64,000 bases of DNA, from the NCBI RefSeq assembly GCF_019237635.1, contig NZ_JAFAGS010000154.1, forward strand, positions 16,472-80,471, given 5' to 3'. This document shows positions 30,701 through 42,157 of the stretch, one piece after another (position 1 is the first letter of the stretch; each line of letters opens with the position of its first letter). The notes under the pieces were generated by a model. The model was not told where the DNA came from, did no database searches, and worked only from the letters and a program-made list of their open reading frames with translations. This DNA comes from Pluralibacter sp. (GTDB taxonomy: Bacteria; Pseudomonadota; Gammaproteobacteria; Enterobacterales; Enterobacteriaceae). Both the position numbers and the translations under genes were made by a program.

Positions 30701-32062
30701 ATGTTTGATAATTTAACCGATCGTTTATCGCGTACGCTGCGCAACATCAGCGGCCGTGGACGCCTTACTGAAGAAAACGTTAAAGAAACGCTGCGCGAAG
30801 TGCGCATGGCGCTGCTGGAGGCCGATGTCGCCCTGCCGGTAGTGCGCGAGTTCATCAACCGCGTAAAAGAGAAAGCGGTTGGTCATGAAGTCAATAAGAG
30901 CCTGACCCCGGGTCAGGAGTTCGTCAAAATCGTCCGCAACGAGCTGGTGGCGGCGATGGGCGAAGAGAACCAGAGCCTGAACCTGGCCGCGCAACCGCCA
31001 GCCGTCGTGCTGATGGCGGGCTTGCAGGGCGCGGGTAAAACCACAAGCGTCGGTAAGCTCGGTAAATTCCTGCGCGAAAAGCACAAGAAGAAGGTGCTGG
31101 TGGTGTCCGCCGACGTGTATCGCCCGGCGGCGATCAAACAGCTGGAAACGCTGGCGCAGCAGGTCGGTGTTGATTTCTTCCCGTCCGACGTCGCGCAAAA
31201 GCCTGTCGACATCGTTAACGCGGCGCTGAAAGAAGCGAAGCTCAAATTCTACGACGTGCTACTGGTGGATACCGCTGGTCGTCTGCACGTTGACGAAGCG
31301 ATGATGGACGAAATCAAACAGGTTCATGCGTCTATTAATCCGGTAGAGACCCTGTTTGTCGTCGACGCCATGACCGGCCAGGATGCGGCGAATACTGCGA
31401 AAGCCTTTAACGAAGCGCTGCCGCTCACCGGCGTGGTGCTGACGAAGGTCGACGGCGACGCCCGCGGCGGCGCGGCGCTCTCCATTCGTCATATCACCGG
31501 TAAGCCGATTAAATTCCTCGGCGTCGGTGAGAAAACCGAAGCGCTGGAGCCGTTCCACCCGGATCGTATCGCCTCCCGTATTCTCGGCATGGGCGACGTG
31601 CTGTCGCTGATCGAAGATATCGAAAGCAAGGTGGACCGCGCGCAGGCGGAAAAACTGGCGTCTAAACTGAAGAAGGGCGACGGTTTTGACCTGACCGACT
31701 TCCTGGAGCAGCTCCGCCAGATGAAAAACATGGGCGGCATGGCGAGCCTGATGGGCAAATTGCCTGGCATGGGCCAGATCCCCGATAACGTCAAAGCGCA
31801 GATGGATGACAAAGTGCTGGTGCGCATGGAGGCCATCATTAACTCGATGACCCTCAAAGAGCGCGCGAATCCGGACATCATCAAAGGCTCCCGCAAACGC
31901 CGTATTGCCGCCGGTTGCGGCATGCAGGTACAGGACGTTAACCGTCTTCTGAAGCAGTTCGACGACATGCAGCGCATGATGAAGAAAATGAAGAAGGGCG
32001 GCCTGGCGAAAATGATGCGCGGAATGAAAGGGATGATGCCGCCGGGCTTTCCGGGCCGCTAA
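30701..32062 (+). CDS. ffh: Signal recognition particle protein Ffh
   Basis: MFDNLTDRLSRTLRNISGRGRL; GTPase GLQGAGKTT; M domain. Confidence 0.98.
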   Translation: MFDNLTDRLSRTLRNISGRGRLTEENVKETLREVRMALLEADVALPVVREFINRVKEKAVGHEVNKSLTPGQEFVKIVRNELVAAMGEENQSLNLAAQPPAVVLMAGLQGAGKTTSVGKLGKFLREKHKKKVLVVSADVYRPAAIKQLETLAQQVGVDFFPSDVAQKPVDIVNAALKEAKLKFYDVLLVDTAGRLHVDEAMMDEIKQVHASINPVETLFVVDAMTGQDAANTAKAFNEALPLTGVVLTKVDGDARGGAALSIRHITGKPIKFLGVGEKTEALEPFHPDRIASRILGMGDVLSLIEDIESKVDRAQAEKLASKLKKGDGFDLTDFLEQLRQMKNMGGMASLMGKLPGMGQIPDNVKAQMDDKVLVRMEAIINSMTLKERANPDIIKGSRKRRIAAGCGMQVQDVNRLLKQFDDMQRMMKKMKKGGLAKMMRGMKGMMPPGFPGR

Positions 32063-32099
32063 TCGCTTTAGAGATTGCAATTCGTACGAAAATGAGTAA

Positions 32100-32426
<327 letters not shown>

Positions 32427-32444
32427 TCTGTCACGGTGGTCATG

Positions 32445-32993
32445 ATGAGCAAGCAAGACGCCGCGAAAGCGCCCGTTGAACCGATTGTTCTCGGAAAAAT
32501 GGGTTCTTGCTACGGTATCCGTGGTTGGCTCAGAGTGTTTTCCTCCACCGAAGACGCCGAAAGCATTTTTGACTATCAGCCCTGGTTTATCCAGAAGGCG
32601 GGTCAGTGGCAGGCTGTCGAGCTGGAAGGCTGGCGCCACCACAATCAGGACATCATTATCAAGCTGAAAGGCGTTGACGATCGTGATGCCGCGAATCTGC
32701 TGACGAATTGCGAAATCGTCGTGGATTCTTCGCAGTTGCCGGCGCTGGAAGAGGGTGACTACTACTGGAAAGACCTGATGGGCTGCCAGGTAGTGACCAC
32801 AGAAGGCTATGACCTCGGTAAAGTCATCGACATGATGGAAACCGGGTCAAATGACGTTCTCGTCATCAAAGCAAACCTGAAAGATGCGTTTGGTATCAAG
32901 GAGCGGTTAGTTCCGTTCCTCGATGGGCAGGTTATCAAGAAAGTCGATCTCACTACGCGTACTATCGAAGTAGATTGGGATCCTGGTTTTTAA
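32445..32993 (+). CDS. rimM: Ribosome maturation factor RimM
   Basis: Sequence and operon position. Confidence 0.98.
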   Translation: MSKQDAAKAPVEPIVLGKMGSCYGIRGWLRVFSSTEDAESIFDYQPWFIQKAGQWQAVELEGWRHHNQDIIIKLKGVDDRDAANLLTNCEIVVDSSQLPALEEGDYYWKDLMGCQVVTTEGYDLGKVIDMMETGSNDVLVIKANLKDAFGIKERLVPFLDGQVIKKVDLTTRTIEVDWDPGF

Positions 32994-33038
32994 AACCTCC
33001 GGATTAACGGTAAAAGACGGCACTATGGGGATTGGCTT

Positions 33039-33806
33039 GTGTTTATTGGTGTAGTTAGCCTGTTTCCTGAAATGTTTCGCGCAATTACCGACTACGGGGT
33101 AACTGGCCGGGCAGTAAAAAATGGCCTGCTGAGCATCCAAAGCTGGAGTCCTCGCGACTTCGCGCATGACCGGCACCGTACCGTGGACTCCCGTCCTTAC
33201 GGCGGCGGACCGGGGATGTTAATGATGGTGCAACCCTTACGGGATGCCATTCATGCAGCAAAAGCCGCGGCAGGTGAAGGTGCGAAGGTGATTTATCTTT
33301 CACCTCAGGGACGCAAGCTTGATCAAGCGGGCGTCAGCGAACTGGCTACCAGTCAGAAACTGATTCTGGTGTGCGGTCGCTACGAAGGGATAGATGAGCG
33401 CGTAATTCAGACCGAGATTGACGAAGAATGGTCTATCGGCGATTACGTTCTCAGCGGTGGAGAGTTACCGGCAATGACGCTGATTGACTCCGTCGCCCGG
33501 TTTATTCCGGGTGTGCTGGGCCATGAAGCCTCTGCAACGGAAGATTCCTTTGCAGATGGGTTGCTGGACTGTCCGCACTATACTCGCCCTGAAGTGTTGG
33601 AAGGCATGGAGGTTCCGGCAGTGTTACTGTCAGGCAACCATGCTGAGATACACCGCTGGCGCCTGAAGCAGTCGCTGGGCCGTACCTGGCTGAGAAGACC
33701 TGAACTTCTGGAAAACCTGGCTCTGACTGAAGAGCAATCGAGGTTGCTGGGCGAGTTCAAAACTGAACACGCGTCGCAGCAACATAAACATGATGGGATG
33801 GCTTAA
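33039..33806 (+). CDS. trmD: tRNA (guanine-N1)-methyltransferase TrmD
   Basis: GTG start; [25 protein letters not shown]. Confidence 0.98.
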   Translation: MFIGVVSLFPEMFRAITDYGVTGRAVKNGLLSIQSWSPRDFAHDRHRTVDSRPYGGGPGMLMMVQPLRDAIHAAKAAAGEGAKVIYLSPQGRKLDQAGVSELATSQKLILVCGRYEGIDERVIQTEIDEEWSIGDYVLSGGELPAMTLIDSVARFIPGVLGHEASATEDSFADGLLDCPHYTRPEVLEGMEVPAVLLSGNHAEIHRWRLKQSLGRTWLRRPELLENLALTEEQSRLLGEFKTEHASQQHKHDGMA

Positions 33807-33843
33807 GGCCCCCAATATCAGTTTACCCAGGATAAGAGATTAA

Positions 33844-34194
<351 letters not shown>

Positions 34195-34232
34195 GATCGC
34201 TTTCACGCTACATCCAAAGCGTGTTAGAAAAC

Positions 34233-34265
34233 AAGGGGTTAGCGATATGCTAACCCCTTTTTTCG
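34233..34265 (+). terminator. Terminator of the rpsP-rimM-trmD-rplS operon
   Basis: aaggggttagcgatatgctaaccccttttttc. Confidence 0.9.
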
Positions 34266-34270
34266 TGTTG

Positions 34271-34310
34271 ATGTCCACGAAATGTCCACACAGAAATGTT
34301 TTATGTCCAC
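34271..34310. repeat. Three ATGTCCAC direct repeats at the prophage left end
   Basis: ATGTCCAC at 34271, 34282 and 34303; possible integrase arm-type sites. Confidence 0.5.
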
Positions 34311-34355
34311 CAGTGGCCACAGATAGCAGATAATAAAAAACCTGCCGAAGCAGGT

Positions 34356-34574
34356 TTAGAGCCAAAGCTGATGTTGCTGATGTCTGGTTGGGTGGGGTGG
34401 TGCCGGTTCAATCTCTCCGGGCTTCACAATGAATCGTGCGAGTGTCTCGTGGGTCACAAATGTGCATCCACAGTTGATATTCTGGCATTGGTGATAACGT
34501 TCTTTTGTTTCCATACTCAGGTACCGGCTTGACCTTGCGTGAGCTGCATCCTGACATAGTGGACAGTGCATCAT
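34356..34574 (-). CDS. ogr: Ogr/Delta-like zinc-finger late transcription activator
   Basis: MHCPLCQDAAHARSSRYLS...CQNINCGCTF Cys pattern. Confidence 0.92.
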   Translation of the reverse strand: MMHCPLCQDAAHARSSRYLSMETKERYHQCQNINCGCTFVTHETLARFIVKPGEIEPAPPHPTRHQQHQLWL

Positions 34575-34683
34575 AATCTCTTCCCCCTCTGCTGGCTTGA
34601 GGGAATAATAAACTCAAAACTTACATTTGCAAGTTTGGTGTGCATTTTTAATGCTGAGTTCGCAGATTCATTTGTTGTCTCTT

Positions 34684-35862
34684 TTACTCGTCATCATCTT
34701 CGGTTTCGTAATCCATATCTGAAAGCATCACCTCGAGCTCTACAGCCGTCGTAAAGCCGTTCCCGCCGACGTTGTGTGTCACCTTGCTGATTATCCACGG
34801 TTGCGCGTCTATGACGCTCTTAAAGCCTGACACCCTGACCGGCATTTCCGGGTAAATATCCTCGCGACCGGTCGCCAGCATAATGGAGAACTCCGCAACG
34901 CCACGCTGTAATTTATCCCACTTCGCCTGAGCCGCACGCATCGCTTGCGCCTTTGTTGCGTAAATGGTTGTCAGCGCAAAAACATTGTCAGACTCACCGG
35001 CCATGTATTCACCCTCGCGGGCTTCCTGCTCTTTCTGCTTTTTGGCCGTGGTTTTACTGCTCACCGGTTTTGCTTTCGGGTGCTGTAGCGCCCGGAGGTG
35101 TTGCGCTTTGGACTTACGCTTCAGCTTCACCGCTTGCTTTTGCTTCGCCGGTTTCGGGTCTTTGGTATGCAGCCACTTCGCGGTCACGCCGGTGTAAGCG
35201 CCACGGTCGGCAATGGCAAACTGATGCCGGTCGCCGTCACTGCGCTGGATGGTAATTTGAGGAATAGCTTTCCCGCTGGCCGTGGTACCGCTTCCCGCTT
35301 TGAGCATCAGCAACCTACCCGCTTTCACCGAGACTGCGCCGCCGTTGCGTTCCGCAAGGCGGGTCAGGAAAACGGCGTCGGATTCCTGAGACTGGTCGAT
35401 GTGCGGAATCTGAATACCCGCGAGTGACTGAGCGACGCTGGCCGTTAACGTGTTTCGCTCGGCTATCGTACTGACGATTGCACCGAGCGTGGTATCGTGC
35501 CATGACTCTTCCCGGCGGGAATTGAGTGTTCCGCGAAAATCGGCGCTACGGGCGCGAATGGTCACCGTATCCGGCGCGCCCCGGTGCTCCACCTCATCAA
35601 CCGTAAACTGCCCCTTACTGACCAGCGAGAAGCCTTTCCACCCGAGATACAGCGACAGCACCGCACCGCGAATCGGTAGTGCGACCAGCCCGTCAGTATC
35701 GTCGAGCTCGATATCGAGCTGGTCGGCCTCAAATCCCCGGTTGTCCGTCATCGAAAGGTTAATCAGCCGGTCGCTGATATTGCCGGTGATATCTTTGCTT
35801 TCCAGTGTCAGCATAAAATCGGGCGTCAGTGTGGCACCCGCGCCGGTGATAATATCCAGCAT
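34684..35862 (-). CDS. D: Tail protein gpD (late control protein D)
   Basis: P2 D-like, position. Confidence 0.92.
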   Translation of the reverse strand: MLDIITGAGATLTPDFMLTLESKDITGNISDRLINLSMTDNRGFEADQLDIELDDTDGLVALPIRGAVLSLYLGWKGFSLVSKGQFTVDEVEHRGAPDTVTIRARSADFRGTLNSRREESWHDTTLGAIVSTIAERNTLTASVAQSLAGIQIPHIDQSQESDAVFLTRLAERNGGAVSVKAGRLLMLKAGSGTTASGKAIPQITIQRSDGDRHQFAIADRGAYTGVTAKWLHTKDPKPAKQKQAVKLKRKSKAQHLRALQHPKAKPVSSKTTAKKQKEQEAREGEYMAGESDNVFALTTIYATKAQAMRAAQAKWDKLQRGVAEFSIMLATGREDIYPEMPVRVSGFKSVIDAQPWIISKVTHNVGGNGFTTAVELEVMLSDMDYETEDDDE

Positions 35863-35864
35863 GA

Positions 35865-36329
35865 TTAAGCCCCCACCATCGACAGCATATCACCAGCTTT
35901 ACCGACCAGACTCTCGGCCTGTTTTCCGATATCGCCATACACCGCCGCGAGCGATTCATCGACGCGAGTCAGCGTCAGGGTGAAGCTGATTTTGCGCGGC
36001 GACCCATCCTCAAAAAATACCGTGCCGGTCTCCGACACATTACTGACAACAAACATCCCGTAAATCATCCCCGTCCCGGAAATAAGCGGCCACGCCCGCC
36101 CCTGCTCAGCCATCGCATACAGCGCCAGCATCGAGAGCTTACCGCCGGTCAGCTCAGGATACAGGTCACCGCTCAGGGTGATTTTGTCTTCACCCTCGCC
36201 GAGATACTGAAAAGCGTCACGCTTCCCGACGCGGGAGTTTGACGCCCAGCTATAATCTGCGCTGCGCTGCATACTCTGATAGGGCAGCGTCTGACGCATA
36301 AAAACAAACATACCTAATGCCAGCATCAT
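35865..36329 (-). CDS. U: Tail protein gpU
   Basis: P2 U-like. Confidence 0.92.
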   Translation of the reverse strand: MMLALGMFVFMRQTLPYQSMQRSADYSWASNSRVGKRDAFQYLGEGEDKITLSGDLYPELTGGKLSMLALYAMAEQGRAWPLISGTGMIYGMFVVSNVSETGTVFFEDGSPRKISFTLTLTRVDESLAAVYGDIGKQAESLVGKAGDMLSMVGA

Positions 36330-36340
36330 AATCAGTCTCC

Positions 36341-38770
36341 TTAGTCATGCATCATACTTGCGCGGGCTTTGGCGCGTTTCTCACGCTCATATTTTTCTAA
36401 TGCATCCTGCAAATCATTACCCAACCGACCGCCCGGCATACCATTGCCCGGCACGTTGATTTGATAGGTTGGCCGACTCTGGTCGATGTAGGTTTTACCG
36501 GCGGGTGCCGTGACCGGCTGATAGCTGTTGTATGAGCTGATAGCGGGGCTGTAACCGTTCTGCGTCGCCGCACTGGCTTTCGCCGCGGTCTGGTCAAGCG
36601 AGCTGGATTCTTTGTTGATAATGCCGAGTTTTTCGAGCACCCAATCAATCCCGCTTCGCAGCTTGTTAAAGGCGTTAAGTGGCATCAGCAGGGAGTCGGC
36701 CAGCGCCTGACCGAACAGAACCCCGACATCACGGCAACTGTTCAACGTGTCCTGAGTCGCTTTCACCGGCGCTATCAGGTCTTTAAACCATTGCCAGACA
36801 CCGCGAAGCTTTTCGCAGAGACCCTCAAAAACGGGTGCCAGCGGTGCGAACATTTCCCCGACCGGCGCAAAGGCACTCATGAGCCCCTCGACCACACCGG
36901 CAAAGAATGCGCTGACAGGCTCCCAGTATTTACGGATAAGCAGCGCGCCAGCGACCACCGCCGCCGCTACCGCCACGACCGGCCATGTAATAGCACCGAT
37001 AGCGGCAATAATCCCGCCACTGATTGTCGTGAAGACCGCGCCAAGCGCGCCAGCCGCCGCAATGATGGCGTTAATACCGGTAATGACCGGCCACGAAACA
37101 AGACCAATGGCACCAATCATCCCCACAATACCGACCGCCGCCGCCGTAACGACACCTAATGTAGTTGCAAGCGATTTGTTTTTTTGAATCCACCCGTCAA
37201 GTTTCAATACATAGCCTGTCGCTGTTTGCACCAGCTTACGCAAGGATGACTCTTGCTGGTCAAACAGGTCAGTTCCTGCCGCTTCATACGCTGACTGAAA
37301 CTCTTTAAAATCGCCCCCGAGGTTATCTTGCATAACCTTCACTAGCTCGGCGGTTTTGCCATCTGATGCTTTAAGGGAAGCAGTAAGCTGGTCTAATTTT
37401 CCGCTTGAGGCGGCGGTCATGAGCACCGCCGCTGCTGAGCTGGCCTCTTCACCAAATATGGTTTTCATGTATTCAGCGCGCTGGCCGGTGCCGAGTTTGT
37501 TTTTTTCGAAACTCCGCTGCATTTCTTTCAGGATGGTGAAAATTGGGCGGGTATTCCCTTTGCCGTCGGCCGTTTTTACGCCGAGTTCTTTGATTGCGTC
37601 GTACGCCTTGCCCGTCGGAGCCTGTAATCGACTCAGTACCGCGCGGCTACCGGTACCCGCCATCGAGCCGGTAATTTTCGCATCATGCAACGCGCCAACC
37701 ATTGCGGCCGTTTCTTCAATACTGACCCCGGCATTTTTCGCCACCGGCGCGGCATAGGTCAGGGCATCACTCAGGCCGTCAAAGTCGGCGGCGGTTTTGT
37801 TCATCGTCATCGACAGAACATCACCGATATGGGCGACCTTATCGTTAGAGAGCTGGAACGCCGAACGCATCCCCATCAACAGCCCGGCGTTCTCTTCCAT
37901 CGTCCGGCGGTTTGCGAGCGCCATATCGAGCGTGACGGGTGTAGCCGCCTGAATTGCGGCAGAATCACCACCTGCTTTAGCAATAATAATCTGTGCGCCA
38001 GCGGCATCATCAGCCGACGCGGCGGTGTTGTCGCCGAGCTGGCGCGCCTGTTTGCGGAGCGCCACCATATCCGCGGAGTCTTTGGCAACACCGAGAACAG
38101 CCTGAAGCTCTGAGTTTTTCTGAGCAAAATCATAACCGGGCTTCATCAGTGCCACACCGGCAAGCGCGCCGGTTGTTGCCATCCCCACCCCGGCAGCGCC
38201 CGTCGATGCCGCATTGCCCGCCAGCACCTTTCCTGCCTGATAGCGTTTTTGTACTGTGCTGAGTTTCGCCTGTTGCGCACTGACCCGCGCCAGTGCTTCA
38301 CGCTGGCGGTTAAGTTGTGCGGTGGTTTCATTGACAGCGTTTTTCAGGCGGCTTTCATCATTCGACAGATTGCGCGTATTAATCCCCGCTTTGCCGAGCT
38401 CGGTCTGTTGCCGCTTAACTGACTGCGTGAGGCTGTTGTATTTCGTCTGCAACCCATCAGCCGCGCGTTTCACTGACTCCAGCACTCTGGCCTGTGCCGC
38501 TGTTGGTCGTTCCGTGTTTTTAAACTGCACCGCCAGCGCTTCAGCTTCCTGTTTTGCTTTTTCCAGTGCCTGACCGGTTACCGCCAGTTGTGCACTGGTT
38601 TTCCGAAAACCGTCGATTTTCGATGCCTGACCATTCAAATCACGCAGGGATTGCTGAGTCGTGCGGATATCACCAGACAGCGATTTGCTCGCCATCTGGA
38701 TCGCTTTAAAGGGTCGGGTCGCCTGGTCGACAGCTTTCAGCAGCACTTCGAGTTTGAGGTTATTACTCAT
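36341..38770 (-). CDS. T: Tail tape measure protein gpT
   Basis: About 809 aa, coiled-coil N-terminus and TM segments; start MSNNLKLEVLL. Confidence 0.93.
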   Translation of the reverse strand: MSNNLKLEVLLKAVDQATRPFKAIQMASKSLSGDIRTTQQSLRDLNGQASKIDGFRKTSAQLAVTGQALEKAKQEAEALAVQFKNTERPTAAQARVLESVKRAADGLQTKYNSLTQSVKRQQTELGKAGINTRNLSNDESRLKNAVNETTAQLNRQREALARVSAQQAKLSTVQKRYQAGKVLAGNAASTGAAGVGMATTGALAGVALMKPGYDFAQKNSELQAVLGVAKDSADMVALRKQARQLGDNTAASADDAAGAQIIIAKAGGDSAAIQAATPVTLDMALANRRTMEENAGLLMGMRSAFQLSNDKVAHIGDVLSMTMNKTAADFDGLSDALTYAAPVAKNAGVSIEETAAMVGALHDAKITGSMAGTGSRAVLSRLQAPTGKAYDAIKELGVKTADGKGNTRPIFTILKEMQRSFEKNKLGTGQRAEYMKTIFGEEASSAAAVLMTAASSGKLDQLTASLKASDGKTAELVKVMQDNLGGDFKEFQSAYEAAGTDLFDQQESSLRKLVQTATGYVLKLDGWIQKNKSLATTLGVVTAAAVGIVGMIGAIGLVSWPVITGINAIIAAAGALGAVFTTISGGIIAAIGAITWPVVAVAAAVVAGALLIRKYWEPVSAFFAGVVEGLMSAFAPVGEMFAPLAPVFEGLCEKLRGVWQWFKDLIAPVKATQDTLNSCRDVGVLFGQALADSLLMPLNAFNKLRSGIDWVLEKLGIINKESSSLDQTAAKASAATQNGYSPAISSYNSYQPVTAPAGKTYIDQSRPTYQINVPGNGMPGGRLGNDLQDALEKYEREKRAKARASMMHD

Positions 38771-39196
38771 TCGTGTTTCCGCTTCGCTGTAGCGCTTTTT
38801 CACGCCAGTTGACGAGCTCGGTCAGGCTCATGGGATAAAGGTCTGATGGCGACCAGTGGAAAATTACCGCTATGTCAGCCATCAGGTCATCGACCGAGAG
38901 TTTTTTCGGAAAGGTTACGCCGCCGAACTCGGAGACAAAAAACCGACCACCTTGCCAGCAAACGACAGCAGGTCGGGCAACTCCAGCGCGGCGGCTTCCT
39001 GTTCGGTCAGTGACGGCATGGTCATGCGCGGCAGCACTTTAATCAGCGCATCGACGTCAGAGTTTGCGACAGATGCCAGGCTGACACCGCGAAGGGTTCC
39101 GGCATTCGGTTTTAACAGAGTGACGTCGGTAATTACCTGCTCGCCGCGCTTAATCGGGGTATTCAGAGTGACGATGTTTTCGTTAGTTTTTTCCAT
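38763..39196 (-). CDS. Tail protein gpE+E', predicted -1 frameshift product
   Basis: Slippery T_TTT_TTG at 38936-38942; -1 frame continues FVSEFGGVTFPKKLSVDDLMADIAVIFHWSPSDLYPMSLTELVNWREKALQRSGNTNE*. Confidence 0.85.
38915..39196 (-). CDS. E: Tail protein gpE
   Basis: 93 aa P2 gpE-like. Confidence 0.92.
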   Translation of the reverse strand: MEKTNENIVTLNTPIKRGEQVITDVTLLKPNAGTLRGVSLASVANSDVDALIKVLPRMTMPSLTEQEAAALELPDLLSFAGKVVGFLSPSSAA

Positions 39197-39259
39197 GATA
39201 CTTTCTCGTTAAATTCAGGTTTCAGGATGCCCGGCCAGCCGTGCTGACCGGGGCAGAAA

Positions 39260-39778
39260 TTACAGGCCGATATTTTGTCGGTGCGCCTCGAGCATGTCGG
39301 TACCATTCACTTTTTCGATGAGGTTCACCGTGTCGATTTCCACCAGTTCCGAGCCGTTCATCGTCAGCCTGAAGTAAGTGCACGCGAGAGAGATTTTCGA
39401 CTCGGTGTCTTCGCCCTGTTTGGCTTCGCCGAGGTCGATTTCTTTCTGACGGCCACGGAGAACAACCTCGACCGGTACGGTCTCGCCGGTATCATCACGC
39501 TGGTAAGACCCGGCAAAACGCAGCGGCACGGACGCCGCACCGGTGGCAGCGTATAACGACCAGATAGCGTCATCAGGGAAGCCGCCGAGCGAGATTTCAG
39601 CCGACAGTGCATCATCATCGAGGCCGAGGTCGACCGGTGCCGGGCCATTCATCCCGCCGCCGCGATAGTTCTCGAGCTTGCGGGTTAATTTCGGCAGCGT
39701 GACGGATTGCACGACGCCGAGATAACTCACCCCGTCGATAAACAGGTTCATGAGTTTGAGCTTGCGCGGTAATGCCAT
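39260..39778 (-). CDS. FII: Major tail tube protein gpFII
   Basis: ALPRKLKLMNLFIDGVSYLGVV. Confidence 0.95.
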   Translation of the reverse strand: MALPRKLKLMNLFIDGVSYLGVVQSVTLPKLTRKLENYRGGGMNGPAPVDLGLDDDALSAEISLGGFPDDAIWSLYAATGAASVPLRFAGSYQRDDTGETVPVEVVLRGRQKEIDLGEAKQGEDTESKISLACTYFRLTMNGSELVEIDTVNLIEKVNGTDMLEAHRQNIGL

Positions 39779-39790
39779 TGGTCAGGCTCC

Positions 39791-40978
39791 TTATTTGCTG
39801 TTAACTGACGAAATAAGATTCGCCAGATATTTGTCGGTGATGCGCTGACGCAGGGTCAGACGTTCAAGCGGCGGTACCGGCGTATAGTCGTAGTCGATGA
39901 GCAACTGACCGGCTTTCAGGGTCTCTTTGCTGTTAGCTTCGGGGTCAAACCAGCATTTCGCATCGATGATGTAACCGCCGGTTTTCAGCTCGCGGAATTT
40001 CGCGTTGATACCGTCGATGATGTCGTTAATCAGCGTGGCGGTGATCGGCTTGTCGACCGCCCACATATGGCCCTCGGCCATCGTATCGGCGATGACCTGC
40101 GCGGTGCGGGTGTAGTTTTCAAACTGAAACAGCGGGTCATCAGAACAGGTACGATTACCCCAGAAGCGGAAACCATTTTCCCGAATCAGCGTCGTGATAC
40201 CTGCTTCGTTGAGCAGGTCGGCGTCGGTGCCTTTTTCCTGCAAATCCCAGAAAACGGATGCGCTGATGCCAGTGGCCTCATTGACGCCAACGTTTGACAG
40301 GGTTTTATGCCAGCCTGTGTCATTGTCGATTTTGGCACGCAGACCCAGCGCGATGGCGCTCGCGTAACTGGTTGTCGTGGCGTTGGTCGTGGTATCCCAC
40401 CCGAGGAAATCAGGCCAGATAAGCATGAGCTCGCGACCGCTGAAGTTTTTGCGATAAGCGATAACGTCCGAAATAGTTTTGCAGCCCCATGCATTGGCAT
40501 AGGCGAAAGCGCGGAGCTTCTGAGCCACTGAGACAAGTGCGGTCGTGACTTCCTGTGTATCGAGGCCCGGCACGCCAAGAATACGGGGTTTTACGCCGGT
40601 GACCGCTTTTGCCGTTAACAGCGCTTTCAGCCCAGTGTAATTGCCGTTCTCATCCGTGGTGCCGATGATGTTAGAAATGGTCTGCGCCTGTGCCTCTTCG
40701 TCGTCGCCTGTTCCCTCTGCGACGCGTACGACAACGACAACCGGTTTTGACTGGTTAGCGATGAGCTGTAAGGATTTTGCAAGAGTACCTTTGGTACCGG
40801 CTTTCGCGATGGCGTTTTGTGGGCTGGTAATCAGTACCGGCTTATTGAGCGGGAATGCCCCGGCGTCAGCATCACTGGCCGTGCAGACCATGCCGACAAC
40901 CGCCGTTGATACCGTCGAGATTGTGCGGGTGCCATCGTTAAGCTCGATGACCTCGACACCGTGATGATAATCACTCAT
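39791..40978 (-). CDS. FI: Tail sheath protein gpFI
   Basis: MSDYHHGVEVIELNDGTRTISTVSTAVVGMV. Confidence 0.95.
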   Translation of the reverse strand: MSDYHHGVEVIELNDGTRTISTVSTAVVGMVCTASDADAGAFPLNKPVLITSPQNAIAKAGTKGTLAKSLQLIANQSKPVVVVVRVAEGTGDDEEAQAQTISNIIGTTDENGNYTGLKALLTAKAVTGVKPRILGVPGLDTQEVTTALVSVAQKLRAFAYANAWGCKTISDVIAYRKNFSGRELMLIWPDFLGWDTTTNATTTSYASAIALGLRAKIDNDTGWHKTLSNVGVNEATGISASVFWDLQEKGTDADLLNEAGITTLIRENGFRFWGNRTCSDDPLFQFENYTRTAQVIADTMAEGHMWAVDKPITATLINDIIDGINAKFRELKTGGYIIDAKCWFDPEANSKETLKAGQLLIDYDYTPVPPLERLTLRQRITDKYLANLISSVNSK

Positions 40979-41042
40979 CCGTTTAACTCCGTTAGGTTGG
41001 GTGAGTGATATTGTCTGGTGTGCACCTGTATGCGGCTATTTG

Positions 41043-41621
41043 TCAGGGTTCGGCGGTGGCTGACACAACGGGATTAGTCGCCGGGAATTTTTTATACAGC
41101 GTCGATATGCCCACATCAAAAATTATCGCGACACGCTGGCGGGATTCTCCGGCGGCAATCAGCCGCCCGGCCTGAGCCCATTCGTCTGGTGTCAGCTTTG
41201 GCCTGCGTCCTCCGATTCTTCCCTGTGCGCGAGCGGCATCGAGCCCGGCGCGGGTGCGCTCGACAATTAACTCGCGTTCCATTTCCGCAAGAGCGCCCAT
41301 GATATGGAAGAAAAAACGCCCCATCGGTGTTGATGTATCGATACTGTCGGTCAGGCTTCGGAAATTTACGCCGCGCTGGCGAAGTTCTTCGGTCATCGAG
41401 ACAAGGTGGCGCATGCTACGACCGAGCCGGTCGAGCTTCCAGACTACCAGCGTATCACCGGCCTGAAGTCGTTTAAGGGCGCGATTGAGCCCCGGCCTGT
41501 TGGTCGATTTGCCGCTGATTTTATCCTCGAAAATTAGCTCACATCCCGACCGTTCCAGCGCGTCACGCTGTAGGGCGGTGTTTTGCTCATTTGTTGATAC
41601 GCGCACATAGCCAACCTGCAT
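41043..41621 (-). CDS. Hin/Gin/Pin family DNA invertase
   Basis: MQVGYVRVSTNEQNTALQRDAL... serine recombinase with C-terminal HTH. Confidence 0.93.
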   Translation of the reverse strand: MQVGYVRVSTNEQNTALQRDALERSGCELIFEDKISGKSTNRPGLNRALKRLQAGDTLVVWKLDRLGRSMRHLVSMTEELRQRGVNFRSLTDSIDTSTPMGRFFFHIMGALAEMERELIVERTRAGLDAARAQGRIGGRRPKLTPDEWAQAGRLIAAGESRQRVAIIFDVGISTLYKKFPATNPVVSATAEP

Positions 41622-41675
41622 CTGTTTTCCCTCAAGCAAAAGCCCGAATGATGCCAGCCATGCGGGAAAACTGCA

Positions 41676-41701
41676 TTTTCTTAAACGTTGGTTTGGGAGA
41701 T
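41676..41701 (+). repeat. Putative invertase crossover site, left
   Basis: attttCTTAAACGTTGGTTTGGGAGA, dyad with TT core at 41688-41689. Confidence 0.65.
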
Positions 41702-42157
41702 GGCTCAGCTTTACCTGTTGGCGTCCCGGTTCCATGGCCGACAGCAACAGCCCCAACGGGATGGCTGAAATGCAACGGCGCAGCGTTTACAGCGGCGCAA
41801 TACCCAAAACTGGCACGGGTTTACCCTGCGCTGGTTTTGCCTGATTTACGGGCTGAGTTTATTCGGGGCTGGGATGATGGGCGCGGGATTGATTCTTCGC
41901 GTGTCCTTCTGTCAAGTCAGAAGGGGAGCGTTATTCCTGGCGATGATGGTTTATCTACTCCAAACGTAGTGGGTATTAATAACTTACTGAATAGCACTGC
42001 GCTGTGGGGAATGGACACGGCGACTGCCGCAGAAATGACCGGGTGTTATATCGCGGTGATTGCGTCAACCAACAGCAGCAATACCATTCAGACAAACATA
42101 GCCGGCATTGCTCGCCCGCGTAATATTGCGTTTAACTACATCGTGAGGGCTGCATAA
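41676..42157 (+). CDS. Silent alternative tail-fibre C-terminus (tail-collar type)
   Basis: FLNVGLGDGSALPVGVPVPWPTATAPTGWLKCNGAAF...; no N-terminal fibre; opposite strand to H. Confidence 0.85.

Noticed and set aside
28540-31977. Numerous 60-300-aa ORFs antisense to yfjD, ypjD, ffh and recN
   Set aside because: Shadow ORFs of high-GC core genes with strong homology on the other strand.
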